Shown here: positions 60,277 through 64,000 of the stretch, one piece after another | Layout: every line of letters starts with the position of its first letter | Position numbering within the stretch: position 1 is the first letter of the stretch | Assembly: GCF_002838835.1 (NCBI RefSeq) | Contig: NZ_NHPP01000005.1 | Location: forward strand, 248,001-312,000 | DNA from: Siphonobacter sp. SORGH_AS_0500 | GTDB taxonomy: Bacteria; Bacteroidota; Bacteroidia; Cytophagales; Spirosomataceae | Length of the DNA: 64,000 nucleotides | Reading direction: 5' to 3' | Translations under genes and position numbers: made by a program | The notes under the pieces: model-generated | What the model saw: the letters and a program-made list of their open reading frames with translations, nothing else | What the model was told of the DNA's origin: nothing | Database searches by the model: none

Positions 60277-63024
60277 ATGACTACTGCTACCTACCTGAAA
60301 AAGCACCGGGGTCTATTGATCGCTGGGTTACTAAGTGTTACTCAACTGAGCTGGGCTCAGCAATCGCCCTGGAAAAAGCTGGAGGAAAAACCATCCACGC
60401 TTCATCTGGAGCAGGGGTATCAAACCTTTGCTACGCCGGAGCTGGAACTAAAGCTGGTAAAGTCTTCTCAGACGGTGGCAGGTTTACATCCGGTCAGCGA
60501 GAAGAGTTTCGACTTTACACCAGGCGATCGACTCAAAGTGCGTAGCGGTGACGGACTGTATCAACTGGGGGATATTAATCTTCGCCTGAAGGTAGGGAAT
60601 GAGTGGAAATCGTTCTCTTCAGCGAGCAAACGTTCAGCAGTAAAAGCATTAACGCCAAAGTCTAAACAGGTCTGGGCTATAGCGAATCTTTCGCCTAGTT
60701 TTCCTTCTGATTTCCCCCTGGAAATTCAACGTTCCTGGGAGCAAACGAATGGAGGCGTAATCCTTCGCTTTCAGATCAAAAATCCCGGTAAAGAAGCGAT
60801 TGAACTAGGTTCGTTAGGTATCCCTCTGATTTTCAATAACATTCTGGAAGGAAATACGCTCGAGCAGGCTCATGCTCGAAACGTCTTTTTTGATCCCTAC
60901 ATTGGGGCCGATGCCGGATACTTACAGGTAGCTCGTTTGCACGGCAAAGGGTCGGTATTACTGGTACTACCCGAAGGAAACACGCCATTTGAGGCCTATA
61001 ACCCTTTGCTGGATGATCCTACGCCGCGAGGAATTGTCTTTGAGGGTTTTCATGAATGGATGATTCATAGTAAAGCTCACGCTGAAAAAGATTGGGCGAA
61101 GGCTCAACCCTGGAATACCGCTACTTCCGTTACGTTAAAACCCGGCGAAACGAAAAGTTATGGTCTGAAATTGGTACTGGCTCCCAGCATTCGGGAGATT
61201 GAAAAAACGTTGATTGCTCATAAACGTCCGGTTGCGGTAGGAATTCCGGGTTATGTAGTCCCACAAGACGTAGAAGCAAAGCTGTTTTTGCAACATTCAA
61301 GTAAAGTAAAATCAATGGAAGTGGAGCCTGCCGAAGCTCTAAGCTGGCAATCTATTCCCTCTCAAAAGAAGAATCTTCAGAGTTACCTGATTCGGGGTAA
61401 AAAATGGGGGCGTGCTCGTTTAACCATTCAGTATCAGGATGGATTGAAGCAAACGATCCATTATAAAATCATTAAACCAGAAAGCGAAACCATTGCCGAT
61501 TTTGGGAATTTCCTAACGACAAAGCAGTGGTTCGAAGTACCTAAAGATACATTTCATCGAAGCCCATCGGTGATTAGCTATGATTACGAAACCAAGCAAC
61601 AGGTAACGCAGGACAGCCGAGCCTGGGTAGCGGGCCTGAGCGACGAAGGCGGAGCTGGAAGCTGGCTCGGAGCGACCATGAAACAACTCGTGTTGCCCAA
61701 ACCTGAAGAAGTACAAAAGCTGGAACGTTTTGTGAATGAAACCCTGTGGGGAAACATTCAGCATAAAGAAGGGCCCTACCAATACGGCGTTCGGAAGAGT
61801 CTGTTTTATTATCAGCCCGACTCCATGCCTCCCCATACCTACAGCCCGACGGTGAACTACAAAAGCTGGTCGGCCTGGCCCCATAAGGAAGCCGAGTCAC
61901 TGGGACGTTCGTATAACTACCCGCACGTGGCGGCGGCTCACTGGGTATTATACCGATTGCAGCGAAATCATCAGCACCTGGTAAAGCAGGGGAACTGGAA
62001 AAGTTATCTGGAGAATGCCGCCCAAACAGCTCTGGGCATGGTGAAACTTGCTCCTTATTACGCTCAGTTTGGTCAAATGGAGGGAACAGTATTTTATCTG
62101 ATTCTAAAAGATTTAAAACGGGAAGGATTAACGGAGCTGGCCGCCGAACTGGAAAGCACCATGAAAAAACGGGCCGATCTCTGGCGTTCGCTGGAGTATC
62201 CGTTTGGTAGCGAAATGCCCTGGGATTCAACGGGTCAGGAAGAAGTTTACGTTTGGTCGTATTACTTTGGGTATCGTGACAAAGCGGAAGTTACCCTTAA
62301 CGCGATTCTGGGGTACATGCCAACCATTCCGCACTGGGCTTACAATGGAAATGCCCGTCGCTATTGGGACTTTTTATACGGCGGAAAATTGTCTCGCGTG
62401 GAGCGGCAGATTCACCATTATGGTTCTGGACTCAATGCCATTCCAGTGTTAATGGCGTATCGCGATCAGCCGGATGATTTTTACCTGCTACGCGTCGGCT
62501 ACGGTGGATTGATGGGAGCTATCGCCAATATCACCGAAGATGGGTTCGGCCCGGCGGCGTTTCATTCCTATCCCTCTACGCTGGAGATAGATGCTTTGTC
62601 CGGCGATTATGGTTGTGGATTCTTCGGTTATGCGGTTAACACCATATCCTACTTAACGCAACATCCCGAATTTGGATGGCTGAGTTTTGGAGGTAACGTC
62701 AGACAGCAGGGGAATGAAGTGATACTCAAACCCACCACGGCGGCCCGGTCGAATGTGTATCTTTCACCCATTGGACTTCAGGTCAGTCTGGATGCCGGAA
62801 TGATTGAGCAGGTTGCCTACAATTCAGTAACTAAAGCAATAAAAATTCGATTACAACCTGCTTCCGAAATTACACCAACCGCCTACCTGCGACTGGAATA
62901 TCCAGCCCAGAAAAAATCGCAGAGGTATAAATTACAGAAATCCTATCCTCAGGAACGGGAAGCCTTTGCGATTCCTCTGAAGGAAAATGCACTGGAGCTA
63001 GAACTGATTCTAAACCCGAAGTAA
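60277..63024 (+). CDS. Large secreted protein, DUF5695-like (possible carbohydrate-active fold)
   Basis: Protein of 915 residues with a signal peptide (GLLIAGLLSVTQLSWAQQ). The N-terminal third is beta-rich (LELKLVKSSQTVAGLHPVS, GGVILRFQIKNPGKEA). A long helical region follows (AAHWVLYRLQRNHQHL, YGSGLNAIPVLMAYRDQPDD) with many Trp and Tyr, like an alpha/alpha toroid of glycoside hydrolases, and a C-terminal beta part. I associate it with DUF5695 from memory of the family layout, not from a diagnostic motif. Its substrate is unknown. It is on the same strand as the hydroxyproline operon, 45 nt after the dehydrogenase with a hairpin between. Confidence 0.6.
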   Translation: MTTATYLKKHRGLLIAGLLSVTQLSWAQQSPWKKLEEKPSTLHLEQGYQTFATPELELKLVKSSQTVAGLHPVSEKSFDFTPGDRLKVRSGDGLYQLGDINLRLKVGNEWKSFSSASKRSAVKALTPKSKQVWAIANLSPSFPSDFPLEIQRSWEQTNGGVILRFQIKNPGKEAIELGSLGIPLIFNNILEGNTLEQAHARNVFFDPYIGADAGYLQVARLHGKGSVLLVLPEGNTPFEAYNPLLDDPTPRGIVFEGFHEWMIHSKAHAEKDWAKAQPWNTATSVTLKPGETKSYGLKLVLAPSIREIEKTLIAHKRPVAVGIPGYVVPQDVEAKLFLQHSSKVKSMEVEPAEALSWQSIPSQKKNLQSYLIRGKKWGRARLTIQYQDGLKQTIHYKIIKPESETIADFGNFLTTKQWFEVPKDTFHRSPSVISYDYETKQQVTQDSRAWVAGLSDEGGAGSWLGATMKQLVLPKPEEVQKLERFVNETLWGNIQHKEGPYQYGVRKSLFYYQPDSMPPHTYSPTVNYKSWSAWPHKEAESLGRSYNYPHVAAAHWVLYRLQRNHQHLVKQGNWKSYLENAAQTALGMVKLAPYYAQFGQMEGTVFYLILKDLKREGLTELAAELESTMKKRADLWRSLEYPFGSEMPWDSTGQEEVYVWSYYFGYRDKAEVTLNAILGYMPTIPHWAYNGNARRYWDFLYGGKLSRVERQIHHYGSGLNAIPVLMAYRDQPDDFYLLRVGYGGLMGAIANITEDGFGPAAFHSYPSTLEIDALSGDYGCGFFGYAVNTISYLTQHPEFGWLSFGGNVRQQGNEVILKPTTAARSNVYLSPIGLQVSLDAGMIEQVAYNSVTKAIKIRLQPASEITPTAYLRLEYPAQKKSQRYKLQKSYPQEREAFAIPLKENALELELILNPK

Positions 63025-63160
63025 CGCGGATTTATTCGATAACTGTGTGGGTCGTTAACATTTGGTTATGAATAGATTACCTATGGCTGCGAGAGCAGAA
63101 GCTTATCCAGGTCTATACTTATTCAAAATCTGCTTGTTAAACAAAAGAATAATCTTGAGG

Positions 63161-63220
63161 TAAAACAGCGGATAATGGACTCAAATAATTACTTATATTC
63201 GCCCATTATCCGCTGTTTTA
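63161..63220. repeat. Perfect 18-bp inverted repeat with 24-nt loop
   Basis: The arms are 63161-63178 and 63203-63220, exact complements that include CAGCGGATAATGG and CCATTATCCGCTG. The repeat ends 11 nt before the next start codon. It could be a terminator of the preceding gene or an operator; runs of A and T flank both ends (TAAAAC and GTTTTA). Confidence 0.75.
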
Positions 63221-63231
63221 CTCATAAGATT

Positions 63232-63912
63232 ATGAATGTCCACACTATCACCGAACAAGTATTCAAAACCTGGACGTCCGACTGGAAGGCCCTGGAGTTT
63301 GAAACCGCCACTTTTCCGTTTTTTGCCAACGAATACAGCATCCAAACGGGAGTTGTTCTGAACCAAAAAACCCTGGAGTATCTGCTTTCTACGCCCGGTA
63401 CGAGTACCATCAAAATCAGATTCGGGTTCTCGAAAGAAGAGGAAAACTTTTTTCAGGTCATACTCTGGGGAACGGATGAGTTAGAGCAACGAATCACCCC
63501 TTATTATCACGCGAAGGAAGCAATTTTTGAGAAGCGTCCTGATCAGTCCAATGGAGGACTTGTACCAGCAGAGTTACAAAAGCAATGGCGGTTTTACTGG
63601 CTTACCAAAGCGAACGATGATCTAATCAGTGTTCAGAATTTCCTGGTAACCCATGGATTTTTGAAAGGGTATAACTATGAACTGGAAGAATTCATGGAAG
63701 CCCTTCTAATTGACCGAAAGGCGACGGATGTACGTATTAATTTCGGGCTTCACGAACACCTTTCTCCTACATATCAGGAAGGAGATCCAGCCGTATATAC
63801 GTTTGGTTTGTTACTACGTGCGGAAACCGGACTTCAGAAATTAAAAGATGACAGTGATGATGATGACGGATATTTTGATTTAAGTAGACCCTGTCCGCCG
63901 ACTTGTAAATAG
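63232..63912 (+). CDS. Unrecognised cytoplasmic protein
   Basis: The ATG at 63232 is preferred over an in-frame ATG at 63175, because the longer form would start inside the 18-bp inverted repeat. The product has about 226 residues, without a signal peptide or membrane segment. It has alternating beta and helix segments (TIKIRFGFSKEEENFFQVIL, DVRINFGLHEHLSPTYQEG) in two similar-looking halves, each with a RINFG/KIRFG strand, which suggests an internal duplication. The end is acidic (KLKDDSDDDDGYFD) and finishes CPPTCK. No family recognised. Confidence 0.65.
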   Translation: MNVHTITEQVFKTWTSDWKALEFETATFPFFANEYSIQTGVVLNQKTLEYLLSTPGTSTIKIRFGFSKEEENFFQVILWGTDELEQRITPYYHAKEAIFEKRPDQSNGGLVPAELQKQWRFYWLTKANDDLISVQNFLVTHGFLKGYNYELEEFMEALLIDRKATDVRINFGLHEHLSPTYQEGDPAVYTFGLLLRAETGLQKLKDDSDDDDGYFDLSRPCPPTCK

Positions 63913-63923
63913 AATATTGTAAA

Positions 63924-64000
63924 ATGCACTATTCTGTACAACAAATCATACTTTCAGTAGCAATTGTACCAATGTGGATCGCAACTATTACCGCCGGAAT
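63924..64000 (+). CDS. Start of a further gene (partial, runs off right edge)
   Basis: An ATG at 63924 opens a frame that is still open at the window edge (25 codons): MHYSVQQIILSVAIVPMWIA. The start is hydrophobic, so a membrane or exported protein is likely. It lies 11 nt after the previous stop on the same strand, which supports an operon with the unknown protein. Confidence 0.35.
   Translation, partial: MHYSVQQIILSVAIVPMWIATITAG

Noticed and set aside
1-64000. CRISPR arrays, tRNA or rRNA genes, and insertion sequences
   Set aside because: No regularly spaced repeats, cloverleaf-like segments or transposase-like frames were seen; only two-copy tandem duplications at 30789-30867 exist.

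Overview
The window looks like chromosomal DNA from a member of the Bacteroidota, probably a Cytophagales-type organism. The evidence is two SusC/SusD pairs, a FecR anti-sigma factor with a DUF4974-like tail, many TlpA-type thioredoxins, DUF4397 and DUF4136 proteins, a 7TMR-DISM-like histidine kinase, and promoters of the Bacteroidota form TTTG-N21-TAnnTTTG. Genus cannot be fixed from sequence alone. No rRNA, tRNA, CRISPR array or insertion sequence was seen.

Layout. 1-7165 (minus): fecR, an STN-type susC, susD and a thioredoxin-like gene that runs off the left edge. 7551-10241 (plus): a large outer-membrane beta-barrel protein. 10238-16181 (minus): late cobalamin genes (cbiB, cobD-like, cobQ), a fused ChlI/ChlD-type chelatase and a methyltransferase. 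16377-20025 (plus): a sigma factor, a membrane anti-sigma/TPR protein and an exported caspase-fold protease. 20145-21458: an acyltransferase-like gene and an ICMT-like membrane methyltransferase. 22619-27841 (plus): an OmpA-domain protein, a second exported caspase, a LuxR-type response regulator and a histidine kinase. 27875-30542 (minus): formylglycine-generating enzyme and sulfatase. 31059-32129 (plus): an aminotransferase that carries a signal peptide. 32198-39251 (minus): DUF4397 lipoprotein, TonB receptor, di-haem peroxidase, DsbD-N-like protein, YceI and TlpA. 39756-44455 (minus): a second susC/susD pair. 44948-47751 (plus): a His-rich TPR protein and TlpA. 47934-50121 (minus): two lipoproteins and a beta-carbonic anhydrase. 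50438-60231: an AraC regulator divergent from a complete trans-4-hydroxy-L-proline catabolic operon that includes two proline-peptide peptidases. 60277-64000: a large secreted protein, an unknown protein and a partial gene.

Three points stand out. (1) Two unannotated small ORFs end in runs of cysteine codons (39381-39434, ending CCTCCC; 44593-44679, ending SCCC). Each sits between a recognisable promoter and the first gene of an operon (tlpA and susC), as cysteine-sensing leader peptides would. An AT-rich CTATAG-containing operator recurs at the promoters nearby. (2) A sigma / anti-sigma / exported caspase triad lies beside a second operon of exported caspase, response regulator and kinase, which suggests protease-gated signalling. 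(3) Eleven single-base frame breaks disrupt eight otherwise conserved genes. Every one is explained by one missing base, often in a homopolymer, so sequencing or assembly error is more likely than decay. Those genes are annotated as whole genes, with the break positions given.
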